From an uncultured Muribaculaceae bacterium (GTDB taxonomy: Bacteria > Bacteroidota > Bacteroidia > Bacteroidales > Muribaculaceae): 64,000 nucleotides of DNA. The position numbers were made by a program, and so were the translations under genes. Position 1 is the stretch's first letter, and each line of letters opens with the position of its first letter. The stretch lies in contig CANNVE010000014.1 of NCBI GenBank assembly GCA_947525975.1, forward strand, positions 1 to 64,000, read 5' to 3'. Shown piece by piece: positions 42,908 to 51,283 of this stretch. The notes beneath the pieces are model-generated. The model was given only the letters and a program-made list of their open reading frames with translations, did no database searches and was not told the DNA's origin.

Positions 42908-44914
42908 ATGTCAATGAGCGACACCTCTGCCTTCACATCAAAGCAAATAGAGGCCGACAGGCGATATCTCGAGCTCCTATCGCACAGCTTCGGCAGCGTT
43001 TCGGCGGCCAGCACAGAGATCATCAACCTCGAGGCCATCCTCAATCTGCCCAAAGGCACAGAGCATTTCATAGCCGACATACACGGCGAGAACGAGGCTT
43101 TTGAGCACATACTGCGCAACGCCTCGGGCGACATACGCAGAAAAGTGGGCGAGATATTCGGCAACACCATGCGCGACAGCGACCTGCGGCAGCTCTGCTC
43201 CCTGATATACTATCCGGAGCAGAAACTCGAATATGTGCAGCAGAGCGAGCCCAACATGGCCGATTTCTACCTCATCACGCTGCATCAGCTGATAAAGGTG
43301 CTGCAGAAGGTGTCGTCAAAGTATTCAAGGTCAAAGGTGAGAAAGGTGCTTCCGAAGGAATTCGCCTACATCATAGAGGAGCTGCTCCACGAGGCGCCCA
43401 CCGAGAACAAGCAGGGATACTACAACCGCATCATCGAAACGATCATCTCCACCGGGCAGGCCGGAGAGTTTGTGATAGCCATCTGCAACGTGATCCAAAG
43501 GCTGAGCATCGACCAGCTGCATCTGCTCGGCGACCTGTTTGACCGCGGACCGGGCGCGCATCTCGTGCTCGAGGCGCTCACCGCCTACCCGCAGTTTGAC
43601 ATACAATGGGGCAACCATGACGCCCTGTGGATGGGCGCAGCCGCAGGCAATGAATGCTGCATTGCCAATGTGGTGCGCATCAGCCTGAGATACGCCAACA
43701 TGGCCACCCTCGAGGAGGGATACGGCATCAACCTTACCCCCCTGGCCACATTCGCCATGGAGGCTTACGCCGACGACCCTTGCGACATATACATGCCATC
43801 GGCCATCGGAGCAAAAGACCTTTCCGAAAAGCGAAAGAGCCTTATAGCCCAGATGCACAAGGCCATGGCCGTCATACAATTCAAGCTCGAGGGGGCGATG
43901 CTCGACCGCCATCCCGAATGGGGCATGGCTGACCGCAAGCTCCTCCACCGCGTGGACTACGCCAAGGGCACAGTCAGCATCGACGGAAAAGAGTATGAGA
44001 TGCTCGACAAGCACTTCCCCACCATCGACCCCTCCGACCCCTACCGCCTTACGACGGAAGAGGCCGCTATAGTCGACGGCTTGAAACACTCGTTCGGCAT
44101 CAGCGACAAGCTCAAGCGCCACATATCGATGCTCTTCTCCCACGGCTGCCTCTACAACATCTGCAACAGCAATCTGATGTTTCACGCATCGATTCCGATA
44201 AACGAAGACGGAAGCCTGAAAGAGGTGGAGGTGGAAAACGAATACTACAGCGGACGCGAACTCCTATACCGCATTGGCCTATTGATGCGGTCGGCTTTCA
44301 ACCGCGACACCTCGCCCGAAGAGCGCAGCCGGGCCATCGATTATTACTGGTATCTATGGTGCGGCCCTGACTCTCCGCTCTTCGACAAGTCGAAGATGGC
44401 CACATTCGAGCGATATTACATTGCCGACAAGGAGACTCACCATGAGGAAAAAGGCTGGTACTACAAGCTGCGAGACAACGAAGAGGTGTGCGACCGCATA
44501 CTCGACGCATTCGGAGTGACCGGCAAGCACCGCCACATCATCAACGGGCACGTGCCCGTGAAAGCCGGAAATGGAGAGACACCGATAAAAGCCAACGGGA
44601 AGATGCTCGTGATCGACGGCGGATTCTCAAAGGCATATCACAAGACCACCGGCATAGCCGGATACACGCTCGTTTTCCACAGCCGGGGGCTGCAACTGGT
44701 GCAGCACGAGCCTTTCTCAAGCGCCGAGGACTCTGTGAGAAACGGCACCGACATCGTGAGCACCACGCAGGTAGTGGAGCTCAACAACAGCCGCATTCTC
44801 GTCAGGGACACTGATAAGGGACACGAACTCGAGCACCAGATCAATGAGCTGCGCGAATTGCTCTACGCATATCGCCATGGCTTCGTGAAGGAAAAAAACT
44901 CCACTTCACTTTAA
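42908..44914 (+). CDS. fbp: Fructose-1,6-bisphosphatase, class III
   Basis: The 668-residue enzyme removes the 1-phosphate of fructose 1,6-bisphosphate in gluconeogenesis. It belongs to the class III (Firmicutes/Bacteroidota) phosphoesterase type and carries metal-binding motifs FIADIHGENEAF, LLGDLFDRGPGAH and IQWGNHDALWMG near the front, and INGHVPVKAGNGE near the end. Length fits the class. The 4-bp gap to the next gene suggests co-transcription. The 167-bp gap before it contains a GGCGCC/GGCGCC stem but no clear promoter. Confidence 0.96.
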   Translation: MSMSDTSAFTSKQIEADRRYLELLSHSFGSVSAASTEIINLEAILNLPKGTEHFIADIHGENEAFEHILRNASGDIRRKVGEIFGNTMRDSDLRQLCSLIYYPEQKLEYVQQSEPNMADFYLITLHQLIKVLQKVSSKYSRSKVRKVLPKEFAYIIEELLHEAPTENKQGYYNRIIETIISTGQAGEFVIAICNVIQRLSIDQLHLLGDLFDRGPGAHLVLEALTAYPQFDIQWGNHDALWMGAAAGNECCIANVVRISLRYANMATLEEGYGINLTPLATFAMEAYADDPCDIYMPSAIGAKDLSEKRKSLIAQMHKAMAVIQFKLEGAMLDRHPEWGMADRKLLHRVDYAKGTVSIDGKEYEMLDKHFPTIDPSDPYRLTTEEAAIVDGLKHSFGISDKLKRHISMLFSHGCLYNICNSNLMFHASIPINEDGSLKEVEVENEYYSGRELLYRIGLLMRSAFNRDTSPEERSRAIDYYWYLWCGPDSPLFDKSKMATFERYYIADKETHHEEKGWYYKLRDNEEVCDRILDAFGVTGKHRHIINGHVPVKAGNGETPIKANGKMLVIDGGFSKAYHKTTGIAGYTLVFHSRGLQLVQHEPFSSAEDSVRNGTDIVSTTQVVELNNSRILVRDTDKGHELEHQINELRELLYAYRHGFVKEKNSTSL

Positions 44915-44918
44915 TTCT

Positions 44919-45494
44919 ATGGAGACCGATCTCAGACATGACATTGACCAAGCTGTGGCCATCTTAAAGAAAGGCGGCTTGATACTATACCCCACCGACA
45001 CGGTGTGGGGCATCGGATGCGACGCCACTAACCCCGAGGCCGTGGCCAAAGTATACGCGCTCAAGAAGCGCGACGATTCGAAAGCGCTTATCACGCTCGT
45101 AGGAAGCGAATTGGCCCTTGAGCGCACAGTGGCCGAGGTGCCCGACGTGGCCTGGCAATTGATCGAGGCAGCCGTCACCCCGGTGACGATCGTATATGAC
45201 CGAGGCGCCGGAGTGGCCGAAAATCTGCTCGCGCCCGACGGGAGCCTCGCCGTCAGGCTGACTCGCGAGCGCTTCTCGGCCGAACTGTGCCGACGCTTCA
45301 GGCGCCCGCTGGTGTCGACTTCGGCCAATGTCAGCGGCCAGCCCACGCCACGCTGCTTCGGCGAGATTTCGCAGGAAGTGATCGATGGCGTAGACTATGT
45401 GTGCCAATCGCGCCGCGACGAGGCGCCTGAGGCCACTCCGTCGATGGTGATCAAAATCAGCGCCGGAGGCCAGTTCAAGATCCTGCGCAAATAA
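44919..45494 (+). CDS. tsaC: L-threonylcarbamoyladenylate synthase (TsaC/Sua5/YrdC family)
   Basis: The 191-residue protein makes threonylcarbamoyl-AMP for the t6A modification of ANN-decoding tRNAs. It shows YPTDTVWGIGCDATN, KKRDDSKALI and VSTSANVSGQPTP, all typical of the YrdC fold. It is the short form without the Sua5 C-terminal domain. It starts 4 bp after fbp. Confidence 0.93.
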   Translation: METDLRHDIDQAVAILKKGGLILYPTDTVWGIGCDATNPEAVAKVYALKKRDDSKALITLVGSELALERTVAEVPDVAWQLIEAAVTPVTIVYDRGAGVAENLLAPDGSLAVRLTRERFSAELCRRFRRPLVSTSANVSGQPTPRCFGEISQEVIDGVDYVCQSRRDEAPEATPSMVIKISAGGQFKILRK

Positions 45495-45518
45495 TCTGCG
45501 CGGCATTAATCCCAATCA

Positions 45519-46934
45519 TTGACGATGCAGACCACCCGCCAACGCCTCGCCTATATTCTGTCAGACTATCTGGCGGTATTTGCGGGATGGTGCGTATTCA
45601 ACATCATCAGGTATTACACGCTCCCTACCAACGCCTCCTTGCCGAGCCTGGGAGCCTACTTCTCAATGCCCACCGTCATCATAGGACAGGTGTTGCTGCC
45701 ACTCATGATGGTGTGCCTTTTCGCAATATCTGGATATTATAATTCGGCCTTTTTCAAGAGCCGTCTTGAAGATGTGCTCAACGCTTTCTCGATATCGCTG
45801 ATCGGAGCCGTGATCATATTCTTCGCGGTTCTCTTCAACGACAGCATACCCGACCGCCTGAGCAATGTGGAGATGACCGCAATGGTGTGGGCGCTCATCG
45901 GAGGTGTCACATCGATCGAGCGTGTGATCAACACTCGCATAGCCGCGAAAAAAATCTGGAACCGTAAGATAGCTTTCAGCGCCCTCATATTCGGTCAGCC
46001 CGACAAAGCGGAAGCACTGGCCAAAGACCTCGACACAAAATATCGGTCGATGGGATTCGCTGTGACCGGATACGCAACTCCGGGCGCGGAAGCGCCCAAG
46101 ACGGGATCGCGGCCATCATACAGCCTCGAAAACCCCGAGGAGGTCATCAACGGGCATCAGGCTTCTTGCTACATCATAGTTCCTGACGGGCTCTCGATTG
46201 AACAGACCATCAACACCATCAATGCCCTTCTGCCCACCGGCAAAAGCGTATACGTCACTCCGGGCAGCCACCACTTCCTGGCATCTAAGGCCCGCACATC
46301 GGCTGTGGCGGGAGAGGTACTTGTCGACGTCTCCAAATCAGACATCCCGGACAGCACGCGCAATCTTAAATTTCTGGGCGACATAGCAGCCTCGGCAATT
46401 GCCCTTATCGCGCTGGCTCCGGTGTTTGCGATCATAGCCCTGATGATCAAACTTGATTCAAAAGGCCCGGTATTTTACAGGCAGACACGCATCGGGTACA
46501 AGAAAAAGCCCTTCGAAATATACAAATTCAGATCGATGCACACCGACGCCGAAGACACAGGGCCCGCCCTGTCGTCGGCCGACGACCCCCGCATCACGCC
46601 TTTGGGGCGCACACTCCGCAAATACAGGCTTGACGAATTGCCTCAATTCTGGAATGTGCTCAAGGGAGAGATGTCGCTCGTAGGCCCGCGCCCTGAAAGG
46701 GAGTTTTACCTGAAGCAAATCGTAAAGCGCGCTCCGCACTACAATCTGGTGCATCAGGTGCGTCCTGGAATCACATCGTGGGGCATGGTAAAATTCGGAT
46801 ACGCGCAAAACATCGACCAGATGCTTGAGCGCATGAAATATGACTTGGTCTACGTCGAAAACATATCGTTCGCCGTAGACATGAAGATACTCTTCTACAC
46901 GATCAACACCGTGCTCACCGGCAAAGGACTCTGA
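45519..46934 (+). CDS. Polyprenyl-phosphate sugar-phosphate transferase (WbaP/exopolysaccharide family)
   Basis: The 471-residue protein has four N-terminal membrane helices (about 10-125), a Rossmann-like middle region, a fifth membrane segment (about 285-310), and a bacterial sugar transferase domain with PVFYRQTRIGYKKKPFEIYKFRSMHTDAE and LRKYRLDELPQFWNVLKGEMSLVGPRPE (both quoted in part). It should transfer a sugar-1-phosphate to undecaprenyl phosphate and so start a surface glycan. No glycosyltransferases or polymerase genes adjoin it, so it may act for a locus elsewhere. Confidence 0.93.
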   Translation: MTMQTTRQRLAYILSDYLAVFAGWCVFNIIRYYTLPTNASLPSLGAYFSMPTVIIGQVLLPLMMVCLFAISGYYNSAFFKSRLEDVLNAFSISLIGAVIIFFAVLFNDSIPDRLSNVEMTAMVWALIGGVTSIERVINTRIAAKKIWNRKIAFSALIFGQPDKAEALAKDLDTKYRSMGFAVTGYATPGAEAPKTGSRPSYSLENPEEVINGHQASCYIIVPDGLSIEQTINTINALLPTGKSVYVTPGSHHFLASKARTSAVAGEVLVDVSKSDIPDSTRNLKFLGDIAASAIALIALAPVFAIIALMIKLDSKGPVFYRQTRIGYKKKPFEIYKFRSMHTDAEDTGPALSSADDPRITPLGRTLRKYRLDELPQFWNVLKGEMSLVGPRPEREFYLKQIVKRAPHYNLVHQVRPGITSWGMVKFGYAQNIDQMLERMKYDLVYVENISFAVDMKILFYTINTVLTGKGL

Positions 46935-46935
46935 G

Positions 46936-47063
46936 TCAATTAGTAATTAGTAGTTAGTAATTGCTGATTGAGGTTGAAATGTTGATGAGGATTGAAGATC
47001 GAAAGGATTGAAGAGGGATAGAATATGAAAATTACTAATTATTAATTGAAAATTACTAATTGA
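46936..47063. repeat. Heptamer repeats and terminal inverted repeats in the gap before the ClC gene
   Basis: The gap opens with a 7-bp tandem repeat AATTAGT (four units, 46938-46965, two of them variant). It holds two direct copies of GAAAATTACTAATT (47027-47040, 47048-47061). TCAATTAGTAATT (46936-46948) is the exact inverse of AATTACTAATTGA (47051-47063). The whole is AT-rich and could be a remnant of a small non-coding mobile element. The last repeat abuts the start of the ClC gene. Confidence 0.6.
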
Positions 47064-47068
47064 GTAAA

Positions 47069-48877
47069 ATGGCATTACCGCAGACTGCAGCCAAAAAGGC
47101 ACCGGAATGGTTTCTAAAGTTCCTCGCCTGGCGCGAACGACATATAAAGGAAAAAAACTTCGTGATATTCCTGTCATTTCTTGTAGGCATATTCGGAGGT
47201 CTGGCCGCTATGGCGCTTAAATGGCTAATACACACCATCGGATCGATCGTGATCGGATGGGGCGCCGACATACACGCCGGATTCAACATCTCATACATCC
47301 TCGCCCCGGCCATAGGCATAGTGATAGTGGCCCTGTTTGTAAGATACGTGGTTAGGGATGACATCTCACACGGTGTCACCCAGGTGCTCTACGCCATCTC
47401 ACAAAAGAAAAGCCGGCTAAAGAGCCACAATATGTACACCTCTTTGCTGGCCAGCTCGGTCACCATAGGCTGCGGCGGATCGGTTGGTGCCGAGGGCCCT
47501 ATCGTGTACACAGGCGCAGCCATAGGCTCAAATCTCGGATCATTATTCCGCCTATCGCCTCGAATACTGATGATTCTCGTCGGATGCGGAGCCGCGGCTG
47601 GCATAGCAGGCATATTCAAAGCCCCGATCGCAGGCATGCTTTTCACTCTCGAAGTGCTCATGCTCGACCTCACCACCGTGACGGTGATGCCCTTGCTCAT
47701 CGCGTCGATCACCGGAGCCACCATCGCCTACGGATATTCCGGATTCGATTTCGAATTCTTCTACGTGCAGAGCGAGGACTTCACAATGGCCAAAGTGCCT
47801 TACGCCCTGATTCTCGGCGTGGCCTGCGGCCTTGTGTCGCTTTATTTCACCAAGGTGATGAACATGATGGAGAATTTCTTCCGCCGATTCTCCAACCGCT
47901 GGATGCGCACCCTCGTGGGCTGCCTCATCCTCTGCGCCCTCGTCTTCCTCTTCCCGCCTCTCTATGGCGAGGGATACGACAGCATCAACAGCTTGCTCTC
48001 GGGCAATGTAAGCAATCTCGTGGAGATATCTCCTTTCACGGGCGAAGCCCACAACCTATGGTTCATCATCCTGTTCATAGCCATGGTCATAGCCACCAAG
48101 GCCTTCGCCACATCATCGACCAACGGCGCCGGAGGCGTGGGCGGTACATTCGCCCCGTCGCTCTACGTAGGATGCCTCACCGGATTCCTCTTCGCATTCA
48201 TCGTCAATTCTTTTGACATCGGCGTAGGCGTAAGCACCAAAAATTTCGCCCTGATAGGCATGGCAGGCGTGATGAGCGGCGTGATGCATGCACCGCTTAT
48301 GGCCATATTCCTCACGGCTGAGCTCACAGGCGGATACTCGCTCTTCCTCCCCCTGCTCATAGTCTCGACAATCAGCTACGGCACCATCAAGATATTCATG
48401 CCATACAGCATCTACACAATGCGACTGGCCCGCCGGGGCGAACTTCTCACCCACCACAAAGACAAGGCTGTGCTGACACTGCTTAAAGTCAACAACGTCA
48501 TCGAGAAGGACTTCCTTTCGGTCACCCCCGAGATGAACCTTCGCCAGATGGTCGATGTCATATCCCAATCTACACGCAACCTCTTCCCCGTGCTCGATCC
48601 CGAAGGAAAGCTTCTGGGCATAGTGCTGCTCGACGAAATACGCAACATCATGTTCCGCCCCGACCTATACAAGAAAATGACCGTGGCCACATTCATGTCT
48701 ACGCCGCCTGCCAAGATCGAGATAGGCGACAGCATGGAAAAGGTGATGAAGACATTTGACGACACCGGAGCGTGGAACCTTCCCGTGGTAGAGAACCACA
48801 AATACGTGGGATTCGTATCGAAATCAAAGATTTTCAACTCCTATCGACGTGTCCTTCGCCATTACTGCGAAGACTGA
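47069..48877 (+). CDS. ClC-family chloride channel/antiporter with C-terminal CBS pair
   Basis: The 602-residue protein has a ClC core of about 10-12 helices (about 35-440), with GGSVGAEGPIVYTGAA carrying the gating Glu, GAGGVGGTFAPSLYVG, and GVMHAPLMAIFLTAELTGGY. It is followed by two CBS domains (about 470-590; DFLSVTPEMNLRQMVDVI, FPVLDPEGKLLGIVLL). The core transports Cl- or exchanges it for H+; the CBS pair may bind nucleotides and gate it. The ATG at 47069 is preferred over a TTG three codons upstream inside the repeat. Confidence 0.93.
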   Translation: MALPQTAAKKAPEWFLKFLAWRERHIKEKNFVIFLSFLVGIFGGLAAMALKWLIHTIGSIVIGWGADIHAGFNISYILAPAIGIVIVALFVRYVVRDDISHGVTQVLYAISQKKSRLKSHNMYTSLLASSVTIGCGGSVGAEGPIVYTGAAIGSNLGSLFRLSPRILMILVGCGAAAGIAGIFKAPIAGMLFTLEVLMLDLTTVTVMPLLIASITGATIAYGYSGFDFEFFYVQSEDFTMAKVPYALILGVACGLVSLYFTKVMNMMENFFRRFSNRWMRTLVGCLILCALVFLFPPLYGEGYDSINSLLSGNVSNLVEISPFTGEAHNLWFIILFIAMVIATKAFATSSTNGAGGVGGTFAPSLYVGCLTGFLFAFIVNSFDIGVGVSTKNFALIGMAGVMSGVMHAPLMAIFLTAELTGGYSLFLPLLIVSTISYGTIKIFMPYSIYTMRLARRGELLTHHKDKAVLTLLKVNNVIEKDFLSVTPEMNLRQMVDVISQSTRNLFPVLDPEGKLLGIVLLDEIRNIMFRPDLYKKMTVATFMSTPPAKIEIGDSMEKVMKTFDDTGAWNLPVVENHKYVGFVSKSKIFNSYRRVLRHYCED

Positions 48878-48915
48878 TACGCATATCCCCTTATCCCCTT
48901 TAACCGCATCACAAC

Positions 48916-49224
48916 ATGGCACCCCGTATCACCCGCATGCTGACTGCCGAGCGCGCCGGCCTCCTGGCAGTCATAGCCATCATAGTGTCAATCGCAGCCC
49001 TCTCAATGTGCGAACGCATTCCTGCGGGACCCGAGGACAAAGCCGCGCTTGACAGCGCCATGGTCGGTCGCATCGATTCCTCGGCCAAGGCCTATCCCGA
49101 CACCGTCAGCCACCCTCCGGCCAAAGCCGGCCGAAAGAAATCACCAGTGAAGAAAGCAGACCCGAATCTCAGGATGCGTCTCTATCTCGATGAGCGTGTC
49201 GATTCGGGCTGTGATGATCGCTGA
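48916..49224 (+). CDS. Small single-pass membrane protein of unknown function
   Basis: The 102-residue product has one hydrophobic helix at about 12-32 and then a Lys/Pro/Asp-rich tail likely outside the cytoplasm. It starts 38 bp after the ClC gene and could be translated from the same mRNA. No family recognised. It is short, but the frame is open, has an A-containing leader and ends before a terminator. Confidence 0.55.
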   Translation: MAPRITRMLTAERAGLLAVIAIIVSIAALSMCERIPAGPEDKAALDSAMVGRIDSSAKAYPDTVSHPPAKAGRKKSPVKKADPNLRMRLYLDERVDSGCDDR

Positions 49225-49249
49225 ATAAGCCAATCAACATGATATATGT

Positions 49250-49286
49250 GTCCGTGCGTTTCTACGAAACGCACCTCCAAGTATTC
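49250..49286 (-). repeat. Dispersed hairpin repeat, copy B (inverted relative to copy A)
   Basis: On the minus strand the order is AATACT, TGGAGG, stem-loop GTGCGTTTC-GTA-GAAACGCAC (49254-49274) and CGGACAC. It matches copy A at 17422-17460 except for a 3-nt insertion, the loop bases and a few substitutions. It stands between the small membrane-protein gene and a strong terminator. Confidence 0.6.
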
Positions 49287-49294
49287 GGGCTATT

Positions 49295-49349
49295 GAAAAA
49301 AACCAAAAAGCCTGTCTAACACTTGTTAGACAGGCCTTTTTGGTTTTTT
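49295..49349. terminator. Strong bidirectional terminator
   Basis: AAAAAACCAAAAAGCCTGTC-TAAC on the left (ending 49320) pairs with its complement starting 49325, with a single-base bulge and a 4-nt ACTT loop. A-rich and T-rich ends make it effective in both directions. It serves the convergent small membrane-protein gene (+) and the beta-barrel gene (-). Confidence 0.85.
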
Positions 49350-49361
49350 CCGAATTATCTA

Positions 49362-49889
49362 TCAGAAGTTGTAGACGATGCCAAGCTGGATGTTGGTGAG
49401 GTTGATGGCGAAGCCGGTGTTGTTGAAGCCTTCGCCGTTGCAGCTGTAGTGAGAGTAGCTGAAAAGATTGGTCTTTGCCAGGATCTGCCACTTGTCGCTT
49501 ACCATGTAAGAGATGCCCGGACGAACGAATACGCCCACACCGCCCATGCCGTCGGCATGCTCTACCTTGTTGTGGAGGTAATCAACGGCAGCCTCGCCGA
49601 AGATAGAGAAATTGTCATGGTGGAAGAAGCTGTAGCGGCCGTATGCGCCGATGTTGAAGTTGTTGACAGTCTGGTCGCCCATTTCAGCGTAGTCATATCC
49701 CAGCTCAACGCCGAGAGCGAAATTCTCGCTGAAGTTGAAGCCCGCGGTAGGCGCGATGCTGAAAGTGGTGACACGGTCAGAGTCTCCGGTCTTCTCGGTA
49801 GCCACGCCAAATGTGCCACCAAGGAAGAACTGCGCGTTGCAGATCACAGCTGCCATGGCGAACATGGCGACTAATAGAATTTTCTTCAT
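49362..49889 (-). CDS. Small outer-membrane beta-barrel protein
   Basis: The 175-residue protein has a signal peptide (MKKILLVAMFAMAAVICNA) and a series of alternating amphipathic strands with aromatic girdles (FALGVELGYDYAEM, FSIFGEAAVDYL, QLGIVYNF at the end). This indicates an 8-strand OmpA/OmpX-type barrel. The final aromatic residue is the usual BAM signal. It has its own promoter at 49925-49955 and shares a terminator with the opposite strand. Function unknown. Confidence 0.88.
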   Translation of the reverse strand: MKKILLVAMFAMAAVICNAQFFLGGTFGVATEKTGDSDRVTTFSIAPTAGFNFSENFALGVELGYDYAEMGDQTVNNFNIGAYGRYSFFHHDNFSIFGEAAVDYLHNKVEHADGMGGVGVFVRPGISYMVSDKWQILAKTNLFSYSHYSCNGEGFNNTGFAINLTNIQLGIVYNF

Positions 49890-49924
49890 AGCATATAAGT
49901 TTAAATTCTTTTTTAATATCAACG

Positions 49925-49955
49925 CAAATTTAGAGCTTTTTTATTTCCCACACAA
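49925..49955 (-). promoter_or_regulatory. Bacteroidetes-type promoter of the beta-barrel gene
   Basis: On the minus strand a -7 TAAATTTG (49925-49932) is preceded by a -33 TTG (49953-49955) with 20-bp spacing. The leader to the ATG at 49889 would be about 30 nt. Confidence 0.6.
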
Positions 49956-50005
49956 CCTTATGGCAAAAAAAAACGAAAATTCACCAATTTTTGTGGAATA
50001 ATGAC

Positions 50006-50013
50006 TATCTTTG
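50006..50013 (+). promoter_or_regulatory. -7 box of the threonine dehydrogenase-like gene
   Basis: TATCTTTG fits the consensus and gives a leader of about 33 nt to the ATG at 50052. No good -33 TTTG at usual spacing. It lies back to back with the beta-barrel promoter. Confidence 0.5.
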
Positions 50014-50051
50014 CCAAAGATAATAAAATCAATCCAACCTTAATTAGGAGT

Positions 50052-51032
50052 ATGAAAAATGTCCTGATAATTGGTTCCACAGGCCAGATCGGCTCGGAAC
50101 TGACCATGAAACTCCGTGATTTATATCCAGCTTCGGGCATCGTGGCGGGATACATCAGCGGAGCAGAACCAAAAGGCGACCTGCTCGAATCAGGCCCGGC
50201 CGAGATTGTAGACATCACCGACGCCCCGCGTATAGCCGAGGTGGTGCGCAAATACAACATCGACACGATCTATAATCTCGCCGCCCTGCTCAGCGCAGTG
50301 GCAGAGACTCGCCCTCAGCTGGCTTGGAAAATCGGAGTCGGCGGCCTATACAATGTGCTTGAGGTGGCGCGGGAAAACAACTGCGCCGTATTCACACCCA
50401 GCTCAATAGGATCTTTCGGAGACGCCACGCCCCACATACAGACTCCGCAGGACACCATACAGAGGCCCAAGACCATCTACGGAGTCACCAAAGTCACAGG
50501 CGAGCTCCTGAGCGACTACTACGCCCACAGATTCGGCGTCGACACCCGCTCGGTGAGATTCCCCGGCCTGATATCATACACCACCCCTCCCGGCGGCGGC
50601 ACCACCGACTATGCGGTAGATATCTACTACTCTGCCATTAAAGGCGAAAAATTCCACTGCCCGATCAAATCAGGCACATTCATGGATATGATGTACATGC
50701 CCGATGCCCTGCGAGCCGCAGTAGAGATTATGGAGGCCGACCCTTCGCGCCTTGTGCACCGCAATTCATTCAACATCGCCTCGATGAGCTTCGATCCCGA
50801 GATAATCTATGCGAAAATCAAGGAATACGTCCCCGGATTCGAGATGGAGTACACGCCCGACCCCTTGCGCCAAGCCATAGCCGATTCCTGGCCCGACAGC
50901 CTCGACGACACCTGCGCCCGCGAAGAATGGGACTGGAAGCCGCAGTATGACCTCGATGCCATGACGCGCGACATGCTCGCAAACCTTAAAAAGAAGCTCA
51001 ATCCCGAAAAAAAATTTGTGGAAGTCAAATAA
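50052..51032 (+). CDS. NAD-dependent epimerase/dehydratase-family protein, probably L-threonine 3-dehydrogenase (SDR type)
   Basis: The 326-residue protein is an extended short-chain dehydrogenase. The NAD loop GSTGQIGSELT is at the N-terminus, the catalytic Ser lies in PSSIGSFG, and Tyr and Lys lie in YGVTK. The segments RFPGLISYTTPPGGGTTDYA and GTFMDMMYMPDALRA match the SDR-type L-threonine 3-dehydrogenases. It would oxidise L-threonine to 2-amino-3-ketobutyrate. A second enzyme (kbl) is not in the window. An AGGAG sits 5 nt before the ATG, uncommon in this phylum. Confidence 0.87.
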   Translation: MKNVLIIGSTGQIGSELTMKLRDLYPASGIVAGYISGAEPKGDLLESGPAEIVDITDAPRIAEVVRKYNIDTIYNLAALLSAVAETRPQLAWKIGVGGLYNVLEVARENNCAVFTPSSIGSFGDATPHIQTPQDTIQRPKTIYGVTKVTGELLSDYYAHRFGVDTRSVRFPGLISYTTPPGGGTTDYAVDIYYSAIKGEKFHCPIKSGTFMDMMYMPDALRAAVEIMEADPSRLVHRNSFNIASMSFDPEIIYAKIKEYVPGFEMEYTPDPLRQAIADSWPDSLDDTCAREEWDWKPQYDLDAMTRDMLANLKKKLNPEKKFVEVK

Positions 51033-51046
51033 TTTTTCTAAATTTG
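51015..51046 (+). promoter_or_regulatory. Promoter of tRNA-Thr
   Basis: A -33 TTTG (51015-51018) lies in the last codons of the preceding gene, and a -7 TAAATTTG (51039-51046) follows at 20 bp. The start would be about 35 nt before the tRNA. Confidence 0.65.
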
Positions 51047-51086
51047 CACCCGTAAAAGGCAGGAAGCCTCGGCGACCTGCCCACAA

Positions 51087-51159
51087 GCCGCAATAGCTCA
51101 GTTGGTAGAGCATTTCATTCGTAACGAAAAGGTCGTGGGTTCGAGTCCCACTCGCGGCT
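51087..51159 (+). tRNA. tRNA-Thr (anticodon CGT)
   Basis: The 73-nt cloverleaf folds with a D arm GCTC/GAGC, an anticodon stem TTTCA/CGAAA with loop TTCGTAA (anticodon CGT at 51120-51122, reading ACG), a T arm GTGGG/CCCAC with TTCGAGT, and discriminator T. CCA is not encoded. Two A-C mismatches are seen: one in the acceptor stem (sixth pair) and one at the base of the anticodon loop. It has its own promoter and a strong terminator. Confidence 0.93.
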
Positions 51160-51170
51160 CTTACTAAAAC

Positions 51171-51212
51171 AAAAAAAAGTCAGTTGATTTTCAATCAACT
51201 GACTTTTTTTTT
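51171..51212. terminator. Bidirectional terminator after tRNA-Thr
   Basis: AGTCAGTTGATT (51178-51189) pairs perfectly with AATCAACTGACT (51193-51204) around a 3-nt loop. An A8 run precedes and a T run follows. It can end the tRNA transcript and the opposite GH3 operon. Confidence 0.9.
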
Positions 51213-51283
51213 GCATGGCATCCAGCCGGATGCCATAAGACCTTTTCCCACAGGTTTCAAGGAATTTTACCGTGGACTGTCAA

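Noticed and set aside
43331-44185. A 284-codon minus-strand frame within fbp
   Set aside because: Antisense to conserved class III bisphosphatase motifs; no start signal or domain.
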